Below, piece after piece: positions 50,131-58,699 of a stretch of 64,000 nt of DNA; positions within the stretch are counted from its first letter, which is position 1, and every line of letters starts with the position of its first letter. Position numbers and translations under genes: made by a program. The DNA is taken from the NCBI RefSeq assembly GCF_900142075.1, contig NZ_FQZO01000007.1:62001-126000 (forward strand). Direction: 5' to 3'. The stretch is from Clostridium amylolyticum (lineage in GTDB: Bacteria; Bacillota; Clostridia; Clostridiales; Clostridiaceae). A model generated the notes under the pieces. That model made no database searches and was not told the origin of the DNA. It worked only from the letters and a program-made list of their open reading frames with translations.

Positions 50131-50290
50131 TACCTATTTTTCCCAAATTATCTGCACATTTTTATTGTAACACATCAGCAAAATTGCATAAATAATCAGA
50201 ATATTTTGCTTTAATAATTTCTTTCTATGATATAATTTATTTAGGTAAACAAAACAAACATAAAGTTGAAAACTCAAGGAGGTATTGAAT

Positions 50291-51067
50291 ATGTTTCAAG
50301 GCAAGGTTGCCATGATAACCGGATCTACTAGCGGTATAGGCTATGAGATTGCAGAAAAATTAGGTGAGCAGAAGGCAAAGGTAGTTATAATAGGTAGGAA
50401 TCAAGGTAAGCTTAACGCTGCTGTAGAAGGTTTAAGATTTAAAGGCTACGATGTTTTAGGTCTTCCATTAGATATGGGGGAAGAACAAAATGTAAAAATA
50501 GCTATTGATGAAACTGTAAAGAAATATGGCAGATTAGATATTCTTATAAATAATGCCGGTGTGCAGCATGTATCCCCTATTGAAGACTTTCCTTCTGAAA
50601 AGTTTGAAGCTATGATAAAGCTTATGCTTATAAGCCCCTTTTACTCTATTAAATATGCCTTCCCTATAATGAAAGAACAAAAATACGGTAGAATAATAAA
50701 CATGGCATCTATAAATGGTTTAGTCGGCTTTGGAGGAAAAGCTGCTTATAACAGTGCCAAGCACGGTCTTATAGGCCTTACCAAAGTTTCCGCCTTAGAA
50801 GGTGCTCAACATGGTATTACAGTAAATGCCCTATGTCCTGGATATGTGGATACTGAGTTAGTTAGAAATCAACTTTCAGACCTAGCCAAAACAAAAAATG
50901 TAGCTTTAGAAAAAGTTTTAGAAGAAGTTATTTACCCCTTAGTACCTCAAAAACGATTGCTAGATACAAGTGAAGTAGCTGATTATACCTTATTCCTTGC
51001 TAGTGACAGCGCTAGAGGGGTTACTGGACAAGCAGTGGTTATAGATGGCGGGTATACTGCTCAATAA
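50291..51067 (+). CDS. bdhA: D-3-hydroxybutyrate dehydrogenase (SDR family)
   Basis: The 258-aa short-chain dehydrogenase has TGSTSGIG (about 9-16, NAD site), INNAG, catalytic Ser in NMASINGLVG and YxxxK in AAYNSAKHG. The ending SARGVTGQAVVIDGGYTAQ is typical of the 3-hydroxybutyrate dehydrogenase group, as is NNAGVQHVSPIEDFP. It interconverts acetoacetate and (R)-3-hydroxybutyrate. ATG 50291 follows CAAGGAGGT; an earlier start at 50285 is inside the spacing. Substrate call is by sequence feel, not proof. Confidence 0.85.
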   Translation: MFQGKVAMITGSTSGIGYEIAEKLGEQKAKVVIIGRNQGKLNAAVEGLRFKGYDVLGLPLDMGEEQNVKIAIDETVKKYGRLDILINNAGVQHVSPIEDFPSEKFEAMIKLMLISPFYSIKYAFPIMKEQKYGRIINMASINGLVGFGGKAAYNSAKHGLIGLTKVSALEGAQHGITVNALCPGYVDTELVRNQLSDLAKTKNVALEKVLEEVIYPLVPQKRLLDTSEVADYTLFLASDSARGVTGQAVVIDGGYTAQ

Positions 51068-51078
51068 AGCCATTTAGT

Positions 51079-51226
51079 GATCAAGTGATTCTTAGCTTCA
51101 GATGGACTTACTTAAAAAGAATACCCTCTCCAGCTGAAGCTTAGAAGAACTTATCCAGGATCTTAGCGCTCATTACACCACCAATTGAATAAGTGGGGGT
51201 ATTAGGAGCGGTTAGCTATCGGATAA
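51079..51226. repeat. Structured dispersed repeat, copy B (extended)
   Basis: The first about 68 nt match copy A at 22021 (ATCAAGTGATTCTTAGCTTC shared). The stem CTTAGCTTCAG/CTGAAGCTTAG is kept with one change. A second domain follows: TTATCC (51151-51156) pairs with GGATAA (51221-51226), enclosing CGCTC/GAGCG and a CACCACC/GGGGG region. It looks like a folded RNA or a small mobile element of about 150 nt. Confidence 0.6.
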
Positions 51227-51291
51227 ACAATAATTAAATATAAATATGATTAACATGATAGGCAGGCTTTAAGAATGAAGCCTAAAAACAT

Positions 51292-51328
51292 AAAAGATTC
51301 TCCTAACCTCACGCTAGGAGAATCTTTT
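51292..51328. terminator. Bidirectional terminator
   Basis: AAAAGATTCTCCT pairs with AGGAGAATCTTTT around an 11-nt loop. A second small hairpin (AGGCTT/AAGCCT, 51264-51283) precedes it. It ends the bdhA/structured-repeat transcript and the converging gene. Confidence 0.8.
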
Positions 51329-51357
51329 ATTATAACTTTAATTATTAAAGTAAGGGG

Positions 51358-51846
51358 CTATTTTAAAGCAGTCTTTGTTTCTTGTAAATAATCAGAAAGC
51401 CATTTAGAATTAATGAGATAACCTGTTTCTATGGTCTCACCCTTCTTGTGGTCTTTAACCTTGGCAATAATATAAACAGAATTACTATTATTCTGAATTA
51501 ACAGGAACTCCCTGTTTGCATTTATAGTTCTGCTGCTATCCTTATCATTATTTATTATACTGCCATCTAAAAACATTTGAAGCATAGGAGCATCACTAGG
51601 ATATGAAAGATTTTTTGTTTTTACTTTCTTTTTATTACTGCTTAAAAGTTCAGTGCTTATCTTGTCTACATCTTGAGACGGAATTTTATAATCATAGGAT
51701 AAGCCCTTTTTACCTTCAAAGACCAAATTGGTTACAATATTTTTACCCTCAAAGGTAAAATATGAATCAGTTTTTTTCCCATCAAATAATAGCCATGCTC
51801 CTAAAATCAAAAATCCAGCTACTATTAGAATATAAGTCCTGCGCAT
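51358..51846 (-). CDS. Membrane-anchored protein of unknown function
   Basis: The 162-aa protein has an N-terminal anchor (RRTYILIVAGFLILGAWLLF) and a beta-rich extracytoplasmic domain with FTFEGKNIVTNLVFEGKKG, a short internal FEGK repeat. No family recognised. The start is ATG 51846 with GGAGAGGATTTAAT upstream. It is monocistronic. Confidence 0.68.
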   Translation of the reverse strand: MRRTYILIVAGFLILGAWLLFDGKKTDSYFTFEGKNIVTNLVFEGKKGLSYDYKIPSQDVDKISTELLSSNKKKVKTKNLSYPSDAPMLQMFLDGSIINNDKDSSRTINANREFLLIQNNSNSVYIIAKVKDHKKGETIETGYLINSKWLSDYLQETKTALK

Positions 51847-52009
51847 AAATTAAATCCTCTCCATAATCCATTCATGTATATTATATTTACTTTTATAACC
51901 CTCATTACTTTAGGGATACAAAATATTCTATCTCTTATATAAATATATTGCTACAAATTAACTTAAGGCTATAATTTGCTTAATAATTCTGAAAATTTAT
52001 CATAGAAAT

Positions 52010-52465
52010 TCACTCTTCGTCAATTACATTAAAAGTGAAATCCTTTGGCAATATTGACTTAATAAAGTCTGCATCTTCATCTTTTAACCATCCAGTTACA
52101 AACTCACTGCCATAATGCTGACAGGATATTAAATATTCCTCGTCCTTTTTTAGGTTTACTCCAAACCACTTAATTTTACCTTCTTTATCTAAAGGAAAAT
52201 TCAGCACCTCATCTATAAATTCTTCACTTATGCTGTTTTGGAAAGAAACCATCTTTGCGGCATAACTTTCGGTTTCTTTACCTAACTTAGAAGCAGAATC
52301 CACAGCTTCCTTTTCATCTTCCCAACAATCCAATCTAAAGCCAGTACACTTGTCTATAAAATATTCCATTAAAGGCTTCCAATATTGGTAAGTAACAGGA
52401 ATACTGATTCCACTAGCTGTGTCTTTAGTCACGTTGTTCTCGAAGTTAACATAAAACCTTCCCAT
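52010..52465 (-). CDS. Cytoplasmic protein of unknown function
   Basis: The 151-aa acidic protein has no signal or membrane segments. Visible stretches include MGRFYVNFENNVTKDTASGI and CTGFRLDCWEDEKEAVDSAS. I do not recognise a family. ATG 52465 is preferred over GTG 52474, which sits only two bases from AAAGGAG. Confidence 0.65.
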   Translation of the reverse strand: MGRFYVNFENNVTKDTASGISIPVTYQYWKPLMEYFIDKCTGFRLDCWEDEKEAVDSASKLGKETESYAAKMVSFQNSISEEFIDEVLNFPLDKEGKIKWFGVNLKKDEEYLISCQHYGSEFVTGWLKDEDADFIKSILPKDFTFNVIDEE

Positions 52466-52639
52466 AATTATCACTACTCCTTTATACTTTTAGTCTGGAA
52501 CATAATGCATATTCCTTTAACTATTATTGTTCCATAAACACCTTAGAAAATCCTCTATAAAAATCAAATATATTTTATTTTTTTTATAATGTTAACTTTA
52601 TATCAGTTAATATTATATATGTATACATTAAGTAATTAT

Positions 52640-54442
52640 TTAATTAACCTTTTTGGTATTAACATAATAATTATTTTTTATTATTTTATCTGAAATGTCA
52701 TAGGCTTTCTCTAATTTTCTCTTTTCTTCCTCTGTAGGGTTTCCTACTACTGTACCACCCTTTATAACAGATGCATCTCTTTTTGTATTTAATAAATTCC
52801 TTCCCATCTGTACATTTTCTGTATCTACGCCTAATAAATATGCTACAGTTGGCATAATATCAATGTGTCCACCTGTTGTGGTTATGTTTTTTGATGGTAT
52901 TCCTTTACCATATACTATAAAAGGTACTTGTCTTTTATTTTCTTGCCACCATTCTCCCGGCATATCTACTGCTGCTACATCATCTTCATAATACTTATGA
53001 ATTCCCCCATGATCACCATATATAACCACAATAGTATCATTAATAAGTCCTTCTTCTTCTAATAGTTTTAGGAAGTGACCTATTTGTTCATCTGCATAAT
53101 GAATACTTTGAAAGTACCCCCCCATTTTATTTTCATCTAATTCTTTTGGTAAATTTAATTTTCTATAATCCTTTTTTATATCAAAAGGTCCATGACTGGC
53201 TAAGGTGCATACTGTTGCAAAAAATGGTTTCTCTAATTTTGATAGCTTTGGAGCAAACTGATTATATAAACTTCTATCTGATAACCCAAATCCAACATAC
53301 TCATCTATCTTATACTGTTCAATATCCCATATTTGTTCAAAACCTAATGCCATCTTAGCAGCTTGTGTAAAATTCCAATCTCCGCTTCTTTCAGCATGAG
53401 ACAAAACTGTTGTGTACCCCTCTTTTTCTAATAACCTTGGTAAAGATTTATACTTAACTTCTGGATGTGTTAAAAATGTTATACTATCTCCTAAAGGTAA
53501 TACTCCTGAACCCGCCATCATATCCATGTCAATGCTGTTTCCTGCATTGTTTTGCTCATATATGTTATTAAAGTATAAACCATCTTTTATTATCTTATTT
53601 AAATTAGGAGTTATTTCTTGTCCATAGGCCTCTTGATTTACTACGAAATTTTCTAAAGACTCAATTTGAAGAAACACCACATTTTTATTCTTTGCTAAAG
53701 CATAGTATTCATTATTAGGTAAATTTTCATTGTTCCAATTTAACCACTCATCAATATCTTTAATATCCTTTTCATCTATTTCAGGTCTAACTTTATTTAT
53801 TGTTTCATATATCTCATATACATGATGTCCAAGTGGTGACCTGTATGCAACCTTAGAAGAGGTGCTCCAAGATGCTTGCCAATCTTTTTGAACAAACCTT
53901 ACATTATTTCCAGCAATTTTTTTAGTATCAAACAAATAGTGCCATCCAAATACTATCCCTAAGCACATTATAATACCTAAAAATGATATTTTAATGCTTC
54001 TATGAAACTTCAGCTTATTCCCTTGCTTAAAGTAAATAAAAATAAATATTAATATATCTATAAGGAATAATAAATCAATTATATTGGGATTAAACATCTT
54101 TCCCCCTAAGGAATTAAAAGCTTCCTTGAAAAAGATATATTTTAATTCTAATAAATACCCGCTTCCTCTATAAACCCACATATCAGCAATTAATAAAATT
54201 GAATATAAGGTGTTTATTATAATTAGATATTTAAATGAGTTTTTGTGCTCAAATAAAAATGCTGGGAAAATCAATATTCCTAGTATAGCTAAATGTGGTA
54301 CTAACCCATATATATCAAAACTAGTTGCATAAAAACTTTTACCAGTATTTGACGAAATAATAGAGGTAAATATAATGCTTTTTAAATGCATCAGTACAAA
54401 GATTTTAATTATTAACATCAATTCTTTACTCGTTTTTTTCAT
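52640..54442 (-). CDS. LTA-synthase-like membrane sulfatase-fold enzyme
   Basis: The 600-aa protein has about five N-terminal membrane helices (1-190) and an extracellular sulfatase-fold domain. Metal-site pieces are LQIESLENF and YGDHGG. The nucleophile region reads NAGNSIDMD, where LtaS has GKTSD, so the catalytic Thr appears to be Ser. The family transfers glycerol-phosphate from phosphatidylglycerol to build lipoteichoic-acid-like polymers. It lies 15 nt downstream of a PMT-type glycosyltransferase gene, suggesting a joint role in surface polymer synthesis. Confidence 0.85.
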   Translation of the reverse strand: MKKTSKELMLIIKIFVLMHLKSIIFTSIISSNTGKSFYATSFDIYGLVPHLAILGILIFPAFLFEHKNSFKYLIIINTLYSILLIADMWVYRGSGYLLELKYIFFKEAFNSLGGKMFNPNIIDLLFLIDILIFIFIYFKQGNKLKFHRSIKISFLGIIMCLGIVFGWHYLFDTKKIAGNNVRFVQKDWQASWSTSSKVAYRSPLGHHVYEIYETINKVRPEIDEKDIKDIDEWLNWNNENLPNNEYYALAKNKNVVFLQIESLENFVVNQEAYGQEITPNLNKIIKDGLYFNNIYEQNNAGNSIDMDMMAGSGVLPLGDSITFLTHPEVKYKSLPRLLEKEGYTTVLSHAERSGDWNFTQAAKMALGFEQIWDIEQYKIDEYVGFGLSDRSLYNQFAPKLSKLEKPFFATVCTLASHGPFDIKKDYRKLNLPKELDENKMGGYFQSIHYADEQIGHFLKLLEEEGLINDTIVVIYGDHGGIHKYYEDDVAAVDMPGEWWQENKRQVPFIVYGKGIPSKNITTTGGHIDIMPTVAYLLGVDTENVQMGRNLLNTKRDASVIKGGTVVGNPTEEEKRKLEKAYDISDKIIKNNYYVNTKKVN

Positions 54443-54457
54443 CTAAACTCTACTCCC

Positions 54458-55906
54458 CTACACTTCTTCTTTTTTCCTATGTTTAAAAGAAATAAGCTCT
54501 ATTCCTTCAATAGCTAGTACAATTAAAACCCAAGAAGCAATATATGAATATCTCCCTTGAGCTTCTGTAATTAAATATAGTAATGCATATCCACAAAAAA
54601 TTATATAGAATAAATTTATCTCTTTATTTTCATCTATCTTTTTCCTATTAAATAGTCCTATAAATATTAAAAGAATAATACAATTATATATTAATTGTAA
54701 AACTTTCCTTCCTGAAGGCATGATATCAAGTTTTATATCATCCTTGGGTACATCTAACTGTGACCAGAAAACCCCTGACAAGTCCCCTTCATTCCATTGA
54801 TCTGCAAATTTATTAATATAAAAATTTAATAATTTACGTGGTGGTGTTGTAGTCAATCTTTCAACTATGATTTTCTTGCTAGCTTCATGTATCTTGTCAT
54901 AATCATAATTATACATTTCTGATATGGCTGCATCTTCACTATTCCACTTCCCCTTATTTTCATAATTTGTACCTTTAAGAACATTTGTTATCTTAGGTTC
55001 AATGCCTTTTGTTAATGAGTTTTCTGTGATTTTCATATATTGCAAAGAAGCGCTTACTACAAACATTACTAATAAGTATGGCACTAAGTACAGAAGTAAG
55101 TGTTGTATCTTAACTATTAGCTTATCATCCCTATATATTAATAAATACATACCATAAGCAATTACCATAATTATTGCTACCATTCTAAACAAATTTCCAA
55201 AGGCTAATACTACACCTGAAAGCACAAAATAATATCCACTATTCTTTTTCTTCATTGCTCCTAATAACAGGTAAATGCTTAATAAGTAAAAGGGGATAGC
55301 TATATTTTCTGTGCAAAACACCGCCGTATAGGTTATTAACGGCGGAAACACTGAAGCTAATGCAGCTGCAATTAATCCCTTCTTTTCACTATTAAACATT
55401 TTCCTAACTATTAGATATATTAAAAACACACTTAAAACTCCTAAGGATAAATTAACCATTTTCATTATTAGTAGATTATGAACAGGAAATAATTTTATCA
55501 TCAATGCCATATATAAAACCATTATTGTTAAGTGAGGAAACCTAGCCATATATGAGGTTCCCCAAAACATACTTCTATCACCTTTAAGGAAATATCCAGC
55601 ACTATCATATATTACTTTAAAATCTGAAACTGGAATGCTATTAACGTTTAATAACCAAAGTGCTCTTAATGCAAAAGCACATACCAAAATTAAAACCACC
55701 TGATTTTTAATGTTTATAGTACTATTAATTATTTTATATAGTGAGAATATTACTATAGCAAATATAAAAAATACACAAGCTATATTAAAACTAAATTCTT
55801 TTATTATTTTAGATATGATATCTCTACTCGTATACAAAATTATTGCTATTAAAATCTTAAGTGCAGTCAATATAAATGTCGTAAACTTATCTTTAAATCT
55901 TTTCAA
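54458..55906 (-). CDS. PMT/ArnT-like membrane glycosyltransferase, paralog 1
   Basis: The 482-aa protein has about 12 hydrophobic segments. The first external loop carries an acidic motif (NVNSIPVSDFKVIYDSAGYF), where GT39/GT83-type enzymes keep their catalytic Asp. RFPHLTIMVLYMAL and FPPLITYTAVFCTENIAIPF are further conserved stretches. Such enzymes use polyprenyl-phosphate sugars as donors outside the membrane. It is highly similar along its whole length to the gene at 56522. It probably co-transcribes with the LTA-synthase-like gene. Confidence 0.82.
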   Translation of the reverse strand: MKRFKDKFTTFILTALKILIAIILYTSRDIISKIIKEFSFNIACVFFIFAIVIFSLYKIINSTINIKNQVVLILVCAFALRALWLLNVNSIPVSDFKVIYDSAGYFLKGDRSMFWGTSYMARFPHLTIMVLYMALMIKLFPVHNLLIMKMVNLSLGVLSVFLIYLIVRKMFNSEKKGLIAAALASVFPPLITYTAVFCTENIAIPFYLLSIYLLLGAMKKKNSGYYFVLSGVVLAFGNLFRMVAIIMVIAYGMYLLIYRDDKLIVKIQHLLLYLVPYLLVMFVVSASLQYMKITENSLTKGIEPKITNVLKGTNYENKGKWNSEDAAISEMYNYDYDKIHEASKKIIVERLTTTPPRKLLNFYINKFADQWNEGDLSGVFWSQLDVPKDDIKLDIMPSGRKVLQLIYNCIILLIFIGLFNRKKIDENKEINLFYIIFCGYALLYLITEAQGRYSYIASWVLIVLAIEGIELISFKHRKKEEV

Positions 55907-56133
55907 GGATAAGCTCCTCCTTATCTATTATAATTAGCTATTTACATAATATTATTTTTATAGATTAAACAGTTATTGATAATTTTGACAATCAACTGTT
56001 TTAGTATATCATTTATTTAAAAAAAGTTCATATTTCTTACATTCATAAATATTTTATTTTATCTATAAATTAAAAACATAGGTTATAAAATTAATCTTAT
56101 TCTCATTTAATATATTATAAGGAGTGAGAAGAG

Positions 56134-56346
56134 ATGCTAGATTTTAATAATTGTACTCCAGAAGAATTAGCTCTAGCAGCAGAAGCTCTAGCTCTTGCCT
56201 TAGCTAAAGACCGTAGTTCAGATTATATAAATGTATTAGGAAACCTACTAGTAGCTGTGGGTAGCATAATGCTCACCATTGCCGCTCAACAGCAAAACAT
56301 TAAGAGTATGCAGGAAAGTATGAATAATAAAAATACTAAAGATTAA
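56134..56346 (+). CDS. 70-aa small protein with one hydrophobic helix
   Basis: The sequence starts MLDFNNCTPEELALAAEALA, followed by VLGNLLVAVGSIMLTIAAQQ and a polar tail. Acidic amphipathic N-terminus, one membrane-type helix. The ribosome site TAAGGAGTGAG is strong. It is divergent from the glycosyltransferase at 54458. A decayed second copy of its C-terminus lies at 58206, again divergent from a glycosyltransferase paralog. Family not recognised; it was duplicated together with the glycosyltransferase. Confidence 0.75.
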   Translation: MLDFNNCTPEELALAAEALALALAKDRSSDYINVLGNLLVAVGSIMLTIAAQQQNIKSMQESMNNKNTKD

Positions 56347-56373
56347 GTATACTCATGGTTATACTTAATCTTT
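56338..56373 (+). terminator. Terminator of the 70-aa protein gene
   Basis: AAAGATTAAGTATA pairs with TATACTTAATCTTT. The stem includes the stop codon of the gene. Confidence 0.78.
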
Positions 56374-56521
56374 AGTCTGTAAGAAAATAACCTGAAAATT
56401 TTAACCATACTTTTTCAGAATCAATAGTTTAAATTTCATCTACTATAAATTAAAGTTATGATTTCACTGTCTGACATCACAGCTTTATCTATAGTACTAC
56501 GATACTTTATATGTGCTGGAG

Positions 56522-58021
56522 TTACTTTTTGAAAACTGTTACCGACATCATTGTCATCATCTTTATTTTTCTTTGGCTTTTATTATTCCTAATATTAAAA
56601 ACAATAAGATCTATTCCTTCAACAGCTAGTACAACTAAAACCCAAGAAACTATATATGCGTATCTTTGTTGAAATTCTATAATTAAATGTAACAGCCCAT
56701 ATCCGCAGAAAATTATATAAAACAGATTGATTTCTTTATTTTTATATATACCTTTTCTATTAAATAATCCTATAAATATCAAGATGATTATACAAGCATA
56801 AATTAGCTGAAAAATCATTCCTCCAGTATTGGTTAAGTCAAATCTTATGTTATCTTCAGGCACATATAACTGAGACCAATACACTCCTGACATATCTCCC
56901 TCACTCCATTGAAGAGCAAACTTCTTAATGTAAAAAGCAACTAATTTAAGAGGTGGAGTAGTAGTTAATCTCTCAATTATTATTTTTTTACTAACCTCAT
57001 TTATCTTATCATGATCATAATTATAAATTTCTGGTATGGATGCATCTTCAACATTCCATGCACCTCCATTTTCATAATTCGTACCTTTAAGAATACTGAT
57101 TATCTTAGGTTCACTACCTTTTGTTAATGAATTTTCTGTAATTTTCATATATTGCAAAGAAGTACTTACTAAAAATATTATTAAGAAATACGGTACTATA
57201 TATAAAAGCAAGTATTGTATCTTCTCAGTTAATTTATTTTCACCATATACTAATAAATACATAACATAGGCAATTACTATGACTATTGCTACCATTCTAA
57301 ATAGGTTTCCAAAGGCTAATAATATTCCTGAAAGAATAAGATAATATTTACTTATTTTTTGCTTCATTACCCTTAATAAAAGATAAACACTTAATATATA
57401 AAATGGTATAGCTATATTTTCTGTACAAAATACTGCTGTATAAGTTATGAAGGGCGGAAATACTGAAGCAAAAGCTGCTGCACTCAAGGACTTATTTTTA
57501 TCATTAAATATTTCTTTAGCTATTAGATATATTAAAAATACAGATAAAACACCTAAAGATAAATTAACTATTTTCATTATTAATATATTATGAACGGGAA
57601 ATAATTTTAGCATTAATGCCATATATAAAACCATAATTGTTAAATGTGGAAATCTAGCTATATATGATGTTCCCCTGAAGACACTTGTATTACCTTCAAG
57701 GAAATCCTTAGCACACTTATATATTGTCCCAAAATCTGAGGTTGGAAAGCTATTAACATTTAATAGCCAAAGTCCTCTTAAGGCAAAAGCGCATAGCAAT
57801 ATTAAAATTAACTGCATTTTAGTGTCCATTTTACTGTTAATTACCTTATATAATAAAAATATAGCTATAGCAAATATTAAAAATACCAAACAAAGAGTAA
57901 AATTCAATTCCTTACTGAACTTAAATGTGGTACCTATACTTGTAAGCATAATCACTGCCATTAAAAACTTAAGCGCATTTAATATAAATGCGGTAAACTT
58001 ATCTTTAAAACCCATGAACAA
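56522..58021 (-). CDS. PMT/ArnT-like membrane glycosyltransferase, paralog 2
   Basis: The 499-aa multi-pass protein is parallel to the 482-aa gene at 54458 along its length (NVNSFPTSDFGTIYKCAKDF; RFPHLTIMVLYMALMLKLFP; PPFITYTAVFCTENIAIPF). It keeps the acidic SDF loop. It carries an extra C-terminal basic tail (RKIKMMTMMSVTVFKK). The in-frame ATG six bases downstream (58015) could also be the start. It arose by tandem duplication of a glycosyltransferase-small-protein unit. Confidence 0.82.
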   Translation of the reverse strand: MFMGFKDKFTAFILNALKFLMAVIMLTSIGTTFKFSKELNFTLCLVFLIFAIAIFLLYKVINSKMDTKMQLILILLCAFALRGLWLLNVNSFPTSDFGTIYKCAKDFLEGNTSVFRGTSYIARFPHLTIMVLYMALMLKLFPVHNILIMKIVNLSLGVLSVFLIYLIAKEIFNDKNKSLSAAAFASVFPPFITYTAVFCTENIAIPFYILSVYLLLRVMKQKISKYYLILSGILLAFGNLFRMVAIVIVIAYVMYLLVYGENKLTEKIQYLLLYIVPYFLIIFLVSTSLQYMKITENSLTKGSEPKIISILKGTNYENGGAWNVEDASIPEIYNYDHDKINEVSKKIIIERLTTTPPLKLVAFYIKKFALQWSEGDMSGVYWSQLYVPEDNIRFDLTNTGGMIFQLIYACIIILIFIGLFNRKGIYKNKEINLFYIIFCGYGLLHLIIEFQQRYAYIVSWVLVVLAVEGIDLIVFNIRNNKSQRKIKMMTMMSVTVFKK

Positions 58022-58205
58022 TAAGCTACCTCCTTATAATTTATAATTAGTTAATTATCCAATAATATACTTGTAAAGAAAATACTGCTAATAATTTTAA
58101 CAGTCATGTTTTAGTATATCATCCGCTTACAAATATGTCATATTTTATCAGTACCTTTTTATTGGTAAAAATATAGTTTTTCATTTGTATTCTTAGGAAA
58201 TCTAG

Positions 58206-58325
58206 AAATATGTATTAGGAAACCTATTAGTAACTGTAGGCAACATAATGCTCATCATTGCAGCTCAAAAGCAAAATATTAAGAATATGCAGGAAAATAT
58301 CAACAGTAACAAGGAAAATTTATAA
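58206..58325 (+). pseudogene. C-terminal remnant of a second 70-aa small protein
   Basis: The frame reads KYVLGNLLVTVGNIMLIIAA, then QKQNIKNMQENINSNKENL and a stop. It matches the gene at 56134 from VLGNLLVAVG to the end, but the first half and start codon are missing. This is the decayed partner of the second glycosyltransferase copy. Confidence 0.85.
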
Positions 58326-58364
58326 CGCTCTACCGTACTTAAGCCTTGTCTTTATAAAATAAAT

Positions 58365-58426
58365 AACCTCTAAAAGATTGATAGTTTAAGACCGTGAGAT
58401 TCAGCCTATATCAACCTTTTAGAGGT
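58365..58426. terminator. Hairpin after the small-protein remnant
   Basis: ACCTCTAAAAGATTGATA pairs with TATCAACCTTTTAGAGGT with one bulge. It lies between the remnant and a beta-lactamase-like fragment and could terminate either. Confidence 0.6.
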
Positions 58427-58439
58427 AGTTAGTTAGTTA

Positions 58440-58619
58440 CTATTTATTTTTTTGATAATCGTATATGATTTGTGAAACCTTTGCTATGGATTCAGATGCA
58501 TTAGAGAGATTATTAGTATAAACTACTAATATGTAAGGTTTATTTGTATAGATAATACCTACATCACTAATATATGAGCCATAGATACCAATTTTATGAG
58601 CACAAGTGCTCCTTGGTAG
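58440..58619 (-). pseudogene. C-terminal fragment of a class A beta-lactamase-like protein
   Basis: On the minus strand the frame LPRSTCAHKIGIYGSYISDV, then GIIYTNKPYILVVYTNN and a TAG matches the last third of class A beta-lactamase/serine-hydrolase proteins (AHKxG...DVGIIY..KPYIL). The catalytic SxxK and SDN regions are absent. The sequence upstream runs into the end of the sulfatase gene without a start. It is a truncated relic. Confidence 0.7.
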
Positions 58620-58699
58620 ATTTCATAAAAAAATGCAACATAGAAGGTTCTTTTTATCTGCAGCAATATAATCATTTATTATATTCACAAAATGTGGAT

